Part shown: positions 14,866-26,650 of the stretch, in pieces | Numbering within the stretch: the stretch's first letter is position 1 | Layout: each line of letters starts with the position of its first letter | DNA from: Bacillota bacterium | GTDB taxonomy: Bacteria; Bacillota; Clostridia; Christensenellales; CAG-138 | Direction: 5' to 3' | NCBI GenBank assembly: GCA_023400985.1 | Contig: JAEXEN010000026.1 | Coordinates: 1-26,650 of the forward strand | Length of the DNA: 26,650 nt | Translations under genes and position numbers: made by a program | Notes under the pieces: generated by a model | The model's database searches: none | Seen by the model: the letters and a program-made list of their open reading frames with translations, nothing else | What the model was told of the DNA's origin: nothing

Positions 14866-15032
14866 TGCGTTAGCATGGTAATCTGCGCGTATCCTCTTTT
14901 TTTGAGGGCGGTTTCGCCGCTTTTTACCATGTTTTGGGTATGCTTTTCAAGAAATTTGGCAATACTCAGCCGGAATGACGTTTTGTAGTATAAGCTGGAA
15001 TTATATAGTATTGCATATAAGGAGTGAACGCG
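14866..15032 (+). promoter_or_regulatory. Structured rpoB leader
   Basis: The untranslated region before rpoB can fold into a closed three-way structure. CATGGTAA (14874-14881) pairs with TTACCATG (14924-14931), enclosing CCTC/GAGG (14893-14896/14904-14907, all-T loop) and, directly adjoining, GCGG/CCGC (14908-14911/14917-14920). The last is followed by TTTTT (14921-14925), so it resembles a weak terminator whose T run is shared with the closing helix. This suggests alternative structures, as in an attenuator. It does not resemble the L10 leader sequence that I can recall. AAGGAG near the 3' end is the rpoB ribosome site. Function is inferred. Confidence 0.45.
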
Positions 15033-18770
<3,738 letters not shown>

Positions 18771-18773
18771 TCC

Positions 18774-21700
18774 GTGTTTGAGCTTACGAATTTCGATGCG
18801 ATACAGATCGGCCTTGCATCGCCCGAGAAAATACGCGAATGGTCGCACGGCGAGGTAAAAAAGCCCGAAACGATCAATTACCGCACGCTCAAGCCCGAGC
18901 GCGACGGCCTGTTTTGCGAACGCATCTTCGGGCCGACCAAGGACTGGGAATGCCATTGCGGCCGCTATAAAAGGGTGCGCTACAAGGGCGTTATCTGCGA
19001 TAAATGCGGCGTCGAGGTGACGCGCGCAAAGGTCCGCCGCGAACGCATGGGCCATATCGAGCTTGCGGCGCCTGTTTCCCATATATGGTATTTCAAGGGC
19101 ATCCCGTGCAGGATGAAGATGCTCCTCGACATGTCGCCCAGAGCGCTTGAAAAGGTGCTCTATTTCGCGTCCTTCGTGGTGACCGATCCCGGTACCACGC
19201 CGCTTATGCACAAGCAGCTCCTTACCGATAAGGAGTATCGCGAGGCGCAGGCGCAGTACGGCGCGAAGGCCTTCAAGGCCGGCATGGGCGCGGAGGCCAT
19301 CAAGGAACTATTAAAACAGCTCGACATCGTGAAGCTCGAGAAGGAGCTTCGCGACGAGATATCGAACTCTGCGGGCCAAAAGCGCAGCAACGCCATCAAG
19401 CGCCTCGAGGTCGTGGAAGCGTTCGTCAAGAGCGGCAACAAGCCGGAATGGATCATCATGGATGTGGTGCCGGTCATTCCGCCGGAGCTTCGTCCCATGG
19501 TGCAGCTCGACGGCGGCAGGTTCGCGACGAGCGACTTGAACGATCTGTACCGCCGCGTCATCAACCGCAACAACCGCTTAAAGCGTCTTTTGGAGCTTCG
19601 CGCGCCGGATATCATCGTGCGCAACGAAAAGCGCATGCTGCAGGAGGCCGTGGACGCGCTCATCGATAACGGCAGGCGCGGCAGGCCCGTCACGGGCCCG
19701 GGCAACAGGCCTTTAAAATCCCTTTCGGATATGCTGCGCGGCAAGCAGGGCCGTTTCCGCCAGAACCTGCTCGGTAAGCGCGTGGACTATTCGGGCCGCA
19801 GCGTTATCGTGGTAGGTCCCGAACTTAAAATGTACCAGTGCGGTCTCCCGAAGGAAATGGCGCTGGAACTCTTCAAGCCTTTCGTCATGAAAAAGCTTGT
19901 GGAAGGCGGCTATGCGCATAACATCAAGAGCGCAAAGCGCATGGTGGAGCGCGTCAAGCCCGAGGTCTGGGACGTTCTCGAAGGCGTCATCAAGGACCAT
20001 CCGGTACTCTTGAACCGCGCGCCCACGCTGCACAGGCTGGGCATTCAGGCGTTCGAGCCCATCCTCGTGGAGGGCCGCGCCATAAAACTCCATCCGCTCG
20101 TATGCACCGCCTACAACGCGGACTTCGACGGCGACCAGATGGCCGTGCACGTTCCGCTTTCCGTGGAGGCGCAGGCGGAAGCCCGCTTCCTCATGCTTGC
20201 CTCGAACAATATCTTAAAGCCGCAGGACGGCAAGCCCGTGGTGAGTCCGGGCCAGGATATGGTTATCGGCTGCTACTACCTCACCCTCCAGCGCGACGGC
20301 GTTAAAGGTACGGGCAAGGCGTTTGCCAACGAGGACGAGGCCGTCATGGCCTATCAATCAGGCGAACTTTCGCTGCACGCCAAGGTGAAGATACGCGTCG
20401 AGCGCGAGTGGCAGGGGCAGACCTACCGCCGCGTCATAGAGACTTCGGTCGGCCGCGTCATCTTCAACAACGCCATCCCGCAAAACCTTGGTTTTGTGGA
20501 GCGCAATACGCTCGACGACATGTTCAAGCTCGAGGTCGACCGCCTTGTCGTGAAAAAGGACCTCGGCAAGATCGTGGATCACTGCTACCACCGCTACGGT
20601 GCCACGGTTACCTCCGAGGTGCTCGATAACATCAAAAAGCTCGGCTTCACCTACTCTACCCGCGGCGGCATCACCGTAGGCTTCCAGGACATCACCGTGC
20701 CCGAAGAAAAGCGTGCGATCATCGCCGAAGCGGAGGATCAGGTGGAACAGATCGACGATATGTTCCGCAGTGGCCTCATGTCCGATTCGGAGCGCAGGAA
20801 GAACGTGATCTCCGTTTGGGAAACGGCTACCGACAGGGTGACCAAGGCCCTCATGAGCACGCTCGACGAATACAACCCCATCTACATGATGGCTAACTCC
20901 GGCGCGCGCGGCAGCACCAACCAGATCCGCCAGCTCGCCGGCATGCGCGGCCTTATGGCCGACCCGTCGGGCCAAATCATCGAGGTGCCCATCCGCGCGA
21001 ACTTCCGCGAGGGCCTGACGGTGCTTGAGTTCTTCGTCTCCTCGCACGGCGCGCGCAAAGGCCTTGCCGATACGGCGCTTCGTACGGCGGACTCGGGCTA
21101 TCTTACCCGCCGCCTCGTGGACGTTTCGCAGGACGTCATCATACGTGAGGAGGATTGTTTCGCCTCCCGCGGCGAGACCCCCAAGGGCATGGTCCTTACC
21201 GACATCGTCGAAAGCGGCAACGTTGTGGAGCCGCTGGGCGACAGGCTTCTCGGGCGCTATACCGCCGAGGAAGTTTTAAACCCCGAAACCGGCGAGCGCA
21301 TCGTCGGCATCAACGAGCTCATCACCTTCGATCTGCGCGATAAGATCATCGCCGCGGGCATCAAGAGCGTCACCTGCCGCACGGTATTCACCTGCCGCAG
21401 CGAGCGCGGCGTCTGTGCGCATTGCTACGGCAACAACCTCGCCACCGGCCAGCCCGTCAACATCGGCGAGGCGGTGGGCATCATCGCGGCACAGGCTATC
21501 GGCGAGCCCGGCACGCAGCTCACGATGCGGACGTTCCACACGGGCGGTGTCGCTTCGGCGGACGATATCACCCAAGGTCTGCCGCGTGTCGTGGAAATTT
21601 TCGAGGCGCGAAAGCCGAAGGGCCTTGCCGTGATCTCGGAGATCAACGGTACCGTCACGCTCAGCGAGGGCAAAAAGCGCGAGGTGCTCATCACCAATGA

Positions 21701-22286
21701 GGACGGCGAAAGCGATAAGTACGCCATCACCTTCGGCTCCAAGCTCGCCGTGAAGGACGGGGACTATGTGGAGGCGGGCGACGTACTCACCGACGGCCCC
21801 ATCAACCCCAACGACATTCTGAAGATCAAGGGCGTCAGGGGCGTGCAGGCCTATATGCTCAAGGAAGTGCAGAGCGTTTACCGCATGCAGGGCGTGGAGA
21901 TCGCCGATAAGCATATCGAGATTATCATCCGCCAGATGCTCCGCAAGGTGCAGGTGGAGGAGAGCGGCGATACGGAACTTCTGCCCGGCGAGCTCGTGGA
22001 TATTTTCCGCTTCGAGAACGAGAACGAGCGCATCATCGCCGAGGGCGGCAACCCCGCCATCGCCAAGCGCAAACTCCTCGGTATCACCAAGGCCGCGCTC
22101 GCGACCGACTCGTGGCTGAGTGCGGCGTCGTTCCAGGAGACCACGCGCGTGCTCACCGAGGCCGCCATCAAGGGCAAGGTGGACCCGCTCGTCGGCTTGA
22201 AGGAAAACGTCATCATCGGCAAGCTCATTCCCGCCGGCATCGGCCTGCGCCGCTACCGCAACGTAAAAGTCAACGAGGGCGAGTAG
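18774..22286 (+). CDS. rpoC: RNA polymerase beta' subunit
   Basis: A 1170-residue beta' subunit of normal Bacillota length. The N-terminal zinc finger is intact (Cys60, Cys62, Cys75, Cys78). The catalytic magnesium loop is NADFDGDQMAVHVPLS (Asp450, Asp452, Asp454). The lid/clamp region VDYSGRSVIVVGPEL and the trigger-loop/bridge-helix part (MANSGARGSTNQIRQLAGMRGLM, split here for length: SGARGSTNQ, RQLAGMRGLM) are present, as is the second zinc site CRTVFTCRSERGVCAHCYG. The start is GTG 18774, with GGGAGAG inside the final rpoB codons as ribosome site, which implies coupling to rpoB. The gene ends at 22286 and a 264-base hairpin-rich spacer follows. Confidence 0.97.
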   Translation: MFELTNFDAIQIGLASPEKIREWSHGEVKKPETINYRTLKPERDGLFCERIFGPTKDWECHCGRYKRVRYKGVICDKCGVEVTRAKVRRERMGHIELAAPVSHIWYFKGIPCRMKMLLDMSPRALEKVLYFASFVVTDPGTTPLMHKQLLTDKEYREAQAQYGAKAFKAGMGAEAIKELLKQLDIVKLEKELRDEISNSAGQKRSNAIKRLEVVEAFVKSGNKPEWIIMDVVPVIPPELRPMVQLDGGRFATSDLNDLYRRVINRNNRLKRLLELRAPDIIVRNEKRMLQEAVDALIDNGRRGRPVTGPGNRPLKSLSDMLRGKQGRFRQNLLGKRVDYSGRSVIVVGPELKMYQCGLPKEMALELFKPFVMKKLVEGGYAHNIKSAKRMVERVKPEVWDVLEGVIKDHPVLLNRAPTLHRLGIQAFEPILVEGRAIKLHPLVCTAYNADFDGDQMAVHVPLSVEAQAEARFLMLASNNILKPQDGKPVVSPGQDMVIGCYYLTLQRDGVKGTGKAFANEDEAVMAYQSGELSLHAKVKIRVEREWQGQTYRRVIETSVGRVIFNNAIPQNLGFVERNTLDDMFKLEVDRLVVKKDLGKIVDHCYHRYGATVTSEVLDNIKKLGFTYSTRGGITVGFQDITVPEEKRAIIAEAEDQVEQIDDMFRSGLMSDSERRKNVISVWETATDRVTKALMSTLDEYNPIYMMANSGARGSTNQIRQLAGMRGLMADPSGQIIEVPIRANFREGLTVLEFFVSSHGARKGLADTALRTADSGYLTRRLVDVSQDVIIREEDCFASRGETPKGMVLTDIVESGNVVEPLGDRLLGRYTAEEVLNPETGERIVGINELITFDLRDKIIAAGIKSVTCRTVFTCRSERGVCAHCYGNNLATGQPVNIGEAVGIIAAQAIGEPGTQLTMRTFHTGGVASADDITQGLPRVVEIFEARKPKGLAVISEINGTVTLSEGKKREVLITNEDGESDKYAITFGSKLAVKDGDYVEAGDVLTDGPINPNDILKIKGVRGVQAYMLKEVQSVYRMQGVEIADKHIEIIIRQMLRKVQVEESGDTELLPGELVDIFRFENENERIIAEGGNPAIAKRKLLGITKAALATDSWLSAASFQETTRVLTEAAIKGKVDPLVGLKENVIIGKLIPAGIGLRRYRNVKVNEGE

Positions 22287-22550
22287 CGCTTCGCTTTCGC
22301 GCATGTGCCGGTTCGTCACATGCGCGAGGGGGAACGAGGGCTTTGCACATCCGCCTGTCGCATCTGCGGATGCTCCCGAGCGGCGGATGTGAGAAGAAAG
22401 AAAACCTTCGGTTTTCATCCGTTTCGGCGTACACGCCGCCGAAGCCGGATTAGAGCCTCCAGAGGGCGGCGGCCCTCCGAACCTCCCGCAGGGGCGGATT
22501 TCCTGCGTTTGCAGGGCAAGGGTTCTACCCTTGCCGATGGGAGTAATGTT
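22287..22550 (+). repeat. Hairpin-rich spacer between rpoC and the cysteine-rich gene (tract B)
   Basis: A 264-base non-coding stretch of successive inverted repeats. TCGCGCATGTG (22297-22307) pairs with CACATGCGCGA (22317-22327). CACATCCGCC (22346-22355) pairs with GGCGGATGTG (22382-22391), enclosing GCATC/GATGC (22360-22373). Then come GAAAACC-TTC-GGTTTTC (22400-22416), CGGCG/CGCCG (22425-22438), GAGGGC/GCCCTC (22462-22477), CCC-GCA-GGG (22485-22493), CCTGC/GCAGG (22502-22515) and GGCAAGGGT-TCT-ACCCTTGCC (22515-22535). None has a following T run. The tract shares the 10-mer CGAAGCCGGA with tract A. The last bases (GGGAG near 22538) serve the next gene. Confidence 0.68.
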
Positions 22551-23303
22551 ATGCCGAGAACTTATAACAATACCGCTTGCAGGCTTTACGATACCGAGTA
22601 TTGCCGCACGCTCAATATGCAAAGCTGCGAAACGTGCACAGTTGCCGGGAAAAACAAGGCTGCCATGGACGAACTGGTAGCGGACCTCGACGCGCTCAAG
22701 GCGCTTTTGCCCGAGGATGGCATCGAGGATCTGTTCCTGACGGACCGCTGCGTACTTTGCAAAAAGGAAGAGCCGGAAATACGCACCTGCTACGCGCTTT
22801 TGGATCTCGGCAACCGAGAGCCCGAGCGCGAGAGCAGGAACTTTCTCGGCATAAAAACGAAACTTCGCACCGGTTCCCTCTTGCCCGTGCAGCTCTCCGC
22901 GTGCGATGCGTGCAAAAGGCGTTTTTTGAAGCTCGATTATGTGGTGCCCCTGTGGGTGACGGTCGCGGGCGTACTTTCCGTCGCGGCGCTGAGCTACCGT
23001 CCTTTCCGCGAAGGGTTGGCCGAACTTGGCGCGATCGTGCCGTTCCTCGTTTTTTCGGGCGTGATGCTCGCGGCGTGGGGCATAGGCGCGCTCGTTCGTA
23101 AAAACCGCATCAAGCGCTATCAAAAGCATACGCATCTTGATGTGATGGAGATACCGAAATTGAACGAGCTTCGTGAACGCGGCTGGTTCGAATTGAGCCC
23201 CGGCAGGCACATTAGCAGGCTGGTATTCTCAAAAAAGCGGCTGCGGCAGGGTATTTATACTGGGGAAATTACCGATTCGGGTCCGGGGTCACAAAACGTT
23301 TGA
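22551..23303 (+). CDS. Unrecognised cysteine-rich protein with two membrane helices
   Basis: A 250-residue protein that I do not recognise. The N-terminal ~130 residues are soluble and hold three CxxC pairs (Cys26/29, Cys67/70, Cys118/121) plus single cysteines at 10, 18 and 80, which looks like zinc-ribbon or other metal sites. A distinctive segment GIKTKLRTGSLLPVQLSACD precedes the last pair. Two hydrophobic helices follow (about 131-149 and 161-182), then a basic ~68-residue C-terminal part. The ATG at 22551 has GGGAG 8 bases upstream; the frame is open further upstream but there it is the hairpin tract. It lies in the same direction between rpoC and rpsL. Its stop codon TGA (23301-23303) is part of the rpsL -35 element. 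No function is claimed. Confidence 0.75.
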   Translation: MPRTYNNTACRLYDTEYCRTLNMQSCETCTVAGKNKAAMDELVADLDALKALLPEDGIEDLFLTDRCVLCKKEEPEIRTCYALLDLGNREPERESRNFLGIKTKLRTGSLLPVQLSACDACKRRFLKLDYVVPLWVTVAGVLSVAALSYRPFREGLAELGAIVPFLVFSGVMLAAWGIGALVRKNRIKRYQKHTHLDVMEIPKLNELRERGWFELSPGRHISRLVFSKKRLRQGIYTGEITDSGPGSQNV

Positions 23304-23328
23304 CATCCTTAGGCCCCGATGCTAAAAT
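23300..23328 (+). promoter_or_regulatory. Promoter of rpsL
   Basis: A perfect TTGACA (23300-23305) and TAAAAT (23323-23328) are 17 bases apart. Transcription would start near 23335. The -35 contains the stop codon of the preceding gene, so the str genes can be transcribed separately from rpoBC. Confidence 0.75.
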
Positions 23329-23334
23329 ACGCAT

Positions 23335-23490
23335 GGTACGCCCTTTTTGTCGGCAAGATAGAAGGAGCGTACTTCACGCGTGTAACGCGTTCTTGTTGCG
23401 GAAAATGTCCTCTTCAAGGGGTTGCAGAGGATTTTCTTGATATAAAAACTGAGATTTTAGACGAAAGTAAGATTTTAAAGGAGAATTCCA
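23335..23490 (+). promoter_or_regulatory. Structured rpsL leader
   Basis: The ~156-base leader holds three stem candidates: GTACGC (23336-23341) with GCGTAC (23367-23372); ACGCGT-GTA-ACGCGT (23376-23390); and GAAAAT plus CCTCT (23401-23413, with a two-base bulge) against AGAGGATTTTC (23426-23436). The last is followed by TTG and then an AT-rich stretch up to AAAGGAG (23478-23483), the rpsL ribosome site. Ribosomal-protein operons are often controlled by such leaders, but I recognise no known class here. Confidence 0.4.
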
Positions 23491-23865
23491 ATGCCTACCA
23501 TTAACCAGTTGGTTCGCAAGGGCAGGGAACAGGTTCAGTACAAGTCCCACGCGCCTATACTGAAGCAATGCCCGCAGCGACGCGGCGTTTGCACCGCAGT
23601 CCGTACCCTCACCCCCAAAAAGCCGAATTCCGCGCTTCGTAAGATCGCGCGTATCCGCCTCACAGATGGCCTCGAAGGCACGGCGTATATCCCCGGCATC
23701 GGCCACAATCTACAGGAGCACTCCGTTGTGCTTATCCGCGGCGGCCGCGTGAAGGACCTCCCGGGCGTTCGTTACCACATCATCCGCGGCGCGCTTGACG
23801 CTGCCGGTGTTGCGAAGCGCATGCAGGCGCGTTCGCTCTACGGCGCGAAGCGCCCGAAGAAATAA
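23491..23865 (+). CDS. rpsL: 30S ribosomal protein S12
   Basis: A 124-residue S12, the decoding-centre protein of the small ribosomal subunit. The core motifs are intact: CPQRRGVCTAVRT, TPKKPNSALRK, AYIPGIGHNLQEHSVVLIRG and GRVKDLPGVRYH. The lysines altered in streptomycin-resistant mutants (in KKPNS and in RVKDLPG) are the wild-type residues. The start has AAAGGAG with a 7-base spacer. rpsG follows 14 bases later, as in the standard str operon. Confidence 0.97.
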   Translation: MPTINQLVRKGREQVQYKSHAPILKQCPQRRGVCTAVRTLTPKKPNSALRKIARIRLTDGLEGTAYIPGIGHNLQEHSVVLIRGGRVKDLPGVRYHIIRGALDAAGVAKRMQARSLYGAKRPKK

Positions 23866-23879
23866 GAGGGAGAAAAGCT

Positions 23880-24350
23880 ATGCCAAGACGCGGATTTATA
23901 CCCAAGCGCGAAGTGCTGGACGACCCCATTTACGGCGGCAAGATCGTGACCAAGCTCATCAACCAGGTCATGCTCGACGGCAAGCGCGGCAAGGCGCAGA
24001 ACGCCTGCTACGGCGCGTTTGGGATCATCAAGGATAAGACCGGCCGTGAGCCGAAGGAAGTATTTGAGCAGGCGCTCAACAACGTTATGCCCGTGCTCGA
24101 GGTCAAGGCCCGCCGCGTGGGCGGCGCGACATATCAGGTGCCTATCGAGATCCGTCCGGAACGCCGTCAGACGCTCGGCCTTCGCTGGATCGTGTCCTTC
24201 GCGCGCAAGCGCGGCGAGCGCACCATGATGGAAAAGCTCGCGGGCGAGCTGATGGACGCGGCGAACTCCACCGGTTCGGCGTTCAAGAAAAAGGAAGACA
24301 CCCATAAAATGGCAGAAGCCAACAGGGCGTTCGCACATTACAGGTGGTAA
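23880..24350 (+). CDS. rpsG: 30S ribosomal protein S7
   Basis: A 156-residue S7, which organises the 3' domain of 16S rRNA in the small-subunit head. It begins MPRRGFIPKREVLDDPIYGG and shows the conserved core VMLDGKRGKAQ, EVKARRVGGATYQVP and IEIRPERRQTLGLRW, ending MAEANRAFAHYRW. Length is exactly typical. GAGGGAG about 7 bases upstream is the ribosome site. fusA follows after 59 bases. Confidence 0.97.
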   Translation: MPRRGFIPKREVLDDPIYGGKIVTKLINQVMLDGKRGKAQNACYGAFGIIKDKTGREPKEVFEQALNNVMPVLEVKARRVGGATYQVPIEIRPERRQTLGLRWIVSFARKRGERTMMEKLAGELMDAANSTGSAFKKKEDTHKMAEANRAFAHYRW

Positions 24351-24409
24351 TAGGGCGAGCATGACATTCGTAACGCAAATTCGACTTTCAGCGGAAAGGA
24401 GGTTCGGGC

Positions 24410-26482
24410 ATGTTAAGGGATACACCGCTTGAAAAGACAAGAAACATAGGCATTATGGCGCATATCGACGCGGGCAAGACCACGACGACGGAGCGCATCC
24501 TGTATTATACGGGCAAGATCCACAAGATGGGAGAGGTGCACGAAGGCGCCGCCACCATGGATTTCATGGTGCAGGAGCAGGAACGCGGCATTACTATCGC
24601 GTCTGCAGCCACCACGGCTTACTGGCGCTCTCATCGCATCAACATCATCGACACGCCCGGGCACGTTGACTTTACCGTTGAGGTCGAGCGCTCGCTTCGC
24701 GTACTTGACGGTGCGGTAGCGGTTTTCTGCGCCAAAGGCGGCGTGGAGCCCCAGTCCGAGACCGTTTGGCGGCAGGCCAGCAAATACGGTGTTCCGCGCA
24801 TCGCGTATGTCAACAAAATGGACATCAACGGTGCGGATTTCTTCAACGTCGTACATATGATGAAGGAAAGGCTTGGCGCCAACGCCGTGCCCGTACAGCT
24901 TCCCATCGGGAGCGAAAGTGAATTCCGCGGCATCATCGACCTCCTCCATATGAAGGCCGAGGTCTACTACGACGACGAAGGCAACGACGTGCGCGATGAG
25001 GCGATTCCGCCTGAGCTTCTCGAAAAGGCGAAAGAATACCGCGCCGAACTCGTGGAGCACGCCGCGGAACAGGACGAAGCGCTTTTAGAAAAATACCTCG
25101 AGGGTGTAGAGCCCGCCGTGGAAGAGCTCATGGCGGCCCTTCGAAAGGCCACCATCGCAAACCATCTCGTACCCGTATGCTGCGGTACCTCTTACCGCAA
25201 CAAGGGCGTGCAGGCCCTGCTCGACGCGATCGTAGATTATCTGCCCTCGCCGCTCGACGTCCCCTCTCCCATAGGGACGAACCGCGACGGCAGCATGCAG
25301 GTCGAGACCAAGCCCGACGACAGCGCGCCTTTTGCGGCGCTCGCGTTCAAGATCGTGGCGGACCCGTATGTGGGCAGGCTCGCGTTTGTCCGCATCTACA
25401 GCGGCACGCTCGTTTCGGGCTCGTATGTGTACAACTCCTCGCGCGAAAAGCGCGAGCGCATAGCGCGCATCCTCCTCATCCATGCGGCGAGCCGTACGGA
25501 GGTGGACGAGGCGCACGCGGGCGATATCATCGCCGTGGTCGGATTGAAGGATACCACCACCGGCGATACGCTCTGCGACGAAAAGAACCCTCTTCTCCTT
25601 GAATCCATGGAGTTCCCGGACCCCGTGATAAGGGTCGCCATCGAGCCCAAGACCAAGGCCGGTCAGGAAAAGATGACCGCGGCGCTCATCAAGCTCGCAG
25701 AGGAGGACCCGACCTTTAAAACCTATACCGATGTGGATACCGGCCAAACCATCATCGCGGGCATGGGTGAACTGCACCTCGAGATCATCGTGGACAGGCT
25801 CATTCGGGAGTTCCGCGTGGAATGCAAGGTAGGCAAGCCGCAGGTGGCCTATCGCGAGGCCATCACGCGTACGGTTAAGGCGGAGGGCCGCTACGTGCGG
25901 CAAACCGGCGGACACGGCCAGTACGGCCACTGCGTGGTGGAATTTTCCCCGCAGGCGCCCGGCACAGGCTTCGTGTTCGAAGACAAGACTGTGGGCGGCT
26001 GCATCCCGAAGGAATACATCCCCGCGATCCAGAAGGGTATCGAGGAGGCCATGCACGCGGGCGCCCTGGGCGGCTTTGAAGTGGTGGATCTCAAAGCGGT
26101 CGTCTTGGACGGCAGCTACCACGAGGTCGACTCCTCGGAGATCGCTTACAAGATCGCCGGCAGCATGGCGCTCAAGGATGCGCTCGAAAGAGCCGGCTCG
26201 GTGCTGCTTGAGCCCGTGATGAAGGTTGAGATCGTGATGCCCGAGGAATACATGGGCGACGTGATCGGCAACGTCAACGCGCGGCGCGGTAAGATCGAGG
26301 GCACGGAAATGCGCGGCAACGCGCAGGTCATCGACGCGATGTGCCCGCTTAGTGAAATGTTCGGCTACGCGACCGACTTAAGGTCCCGCACGCAGGGACG
26401 CGGCACGTTTACCATGCAGTTTGACCACTACGATCAGGTACCCGAGTACGTGGCCAAAAAGGTGACGGGCAAAGACTTTTAA
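24410..26482 (+). CDS. fusA: Elongation factor G
   Basis: A 690-residue translocase GTPase of the ribosome. GTPase motifs are AHIDAGKTTTTE (G1, about residues 17-28), ERGITI (G2), DTPGHVDF (G3) and NKMD (G4). Domains II to V follow, including GMGELHLEI and GGHGQYGHCVVEF, and the C-terminal MPEEYMGDVIGNVNARRG. The length is typical of the main EF-G and the gene is in its usual place. AAAGGAGG lies 7 bases before the ATG. Confidence 0.97.
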   Translation: MLRDTPLEKTRNIGIMAHIDAGKTTTTERILYYTGKIHKMGEVHEGAATMDFMVQEQERGITIASAATTAYWRSHRINIIDTPGHVDFTVEVERSLRVLDGAVAVFCAKGGVEPQSETVWRQASKYGVPRIAYVNKMDINGADFFNVVHMMKERLGANAVPVQLPIGSESEFRGIIDLLHMKAEVYYDDEGNDVRDEAIPPELLEKAKEYRAELVEHAAEQDEALLEKYLEGVEPAVEELMAALRKATIANHLVPVCCGTSYRNKGVQALLDAIVDYLPSPLDVPSPIGTNRDGSMQVETKPDDSAPFAALAFKIVADPYVGRLAFVRIYSGTLVSGSYVYNSSREKRERIARILLIHAASRTEVDEAHAGDIIAVVGLKDTTTGDTLCDEKNPLLLESMEFPDPVIRVAIEPKTKAGQEKMTAALIKLAEEDPTFKTYTDVDTGQTIIAGMGELHLEIIVDRLIREFRVECKVGKPQVAYREAITRTVKAEGRYVRQTGGHGQYGHCVVEFSPQAPGTGFVFEDKTVGGCIPKEYIPAIQKGIEEAMHAGALGGFEVVDLKAVVLDGSYHEVDSSEIAYKIAGSMALKDALERAGSVLLEPVMKVEIVMPEEYMGDVIGNVNARRGKIEGTEMRGNAQVIDAMCPLSEMFGYATDLRSRTQGRGTFTMQFDHYDQVPEYVAKKVTGKDF

Positions 26483-26523
26483 CAAAAAAGCGACTATAAT
26501 ATAGCTTTGGAGGAAAGGCAATC

Positions 26524-26650
<127 letters not shown>

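Noticed and set aside
21276..23210. Minus-strand open frame (644 codons) opposite rpoC and the cysteine-rich gene
   Set aside because: Shadow frame across two plus-strand genes and the hairpin tract; no ribosome site or family motif.
23319..23504. 61-codon plus-strand frame in the rpsL leader
   Set aside because: Its ATG lies before or within the -10 of the rpsL promoter, so it would not be in that mRNA, and it overlaps the start of rpsL without a ribosome site.
23610..23780. Possible streptomycin-resistance change in S12
   Set aside because: The KKPNS and RVKDLPG segments are wild type.
26480..26510. Dedicated tuf promoter
   Set aside because: TATAAT at 26505-26510 has no acceptable -35 at 16-18 bases; co-transcription with fusA is simpler.

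Overview
The window looks like a chromosomal segment of a moderately high-GC Bacillota (Firmicutes) bacterium of the class Clostridia. The evidence is purine-rich Shine-Dalgarno sites, -35/-10 promoters of the SigA type, a CarD/CdnL protein followed by a YacL-type PIN/TRAM membrane protein, Firmicutes-type RpoB and RpoC, and the order rpoB-rpoC-X-rpsL-rpsG-fusA-tuf. The species cannot be named from the sequence. No rRNA, tRNA, CRISPR array or insertion sequence was seen.

Layout. Positions 2-154 hold the 3' end of a plus-strand gene with a C-terminal membrane helix. Positions 236-8421 are all minus strand. Reading in the direction of transcription: a MATE transporter and an RpiR/SIS-type regulator (18 bases apart), an intergenic inverted repeat, then a compact run phnD-phnC-phnE-phnE, a cytoplasmic 5'-nucleotidase-like metallophosphatase, and mgtC. 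The last five genes are linked by 4-base overlaps or very short gaps. From 8558 on, everything is plus strand: rarA, a 313-base hairpin-rich spacer, tldD-tldE, a strong terminator, carD-yacL, and then the transcription/translation block rpoB, rpoC, a 250-residue cysteine-rich membrane protein, rpsL, rpsG, fusA and the start of tuf.

How the genes work together. The phn block encodes a complete binding-protein-dependent importer of the phosphonate/phosphite family (PhnD binding lipoprotein, PhnC ATPase, two PhnE permeases). No C-P lyase gene is present. The linked phosphatase has no signal peptide, so the imported compound may be a phosphoester hydrolysed in the cytoplasm; this is inference. 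TldD/TldE form a known two-subunit metalloprotease. CarD binds the RNA polymerase beta subunit in characterised relatives, and here its gene lies two genes upstream of rpoB.

Most notable points: (1) the gene order suggests that the usual block between yacL and rpoB (ispD through rplL in Bacillus subtilis) is missing or moved, leaving yacL next to rpoB; (2) an unrecognised CxxC-rich two-helix membrane protein sits between rpoC and rpsL, where many Firmicutes carry an L7Ae-family gene; (3) the rpoB and rpsL leaders are long, have good promoters and can fold; (4) two spacers (9863-10175 and 22287-22550) are chains of short perfect hairpins, many with GNA-type three-base loops; (5) the MATE and rarA promoters overlap back to back.
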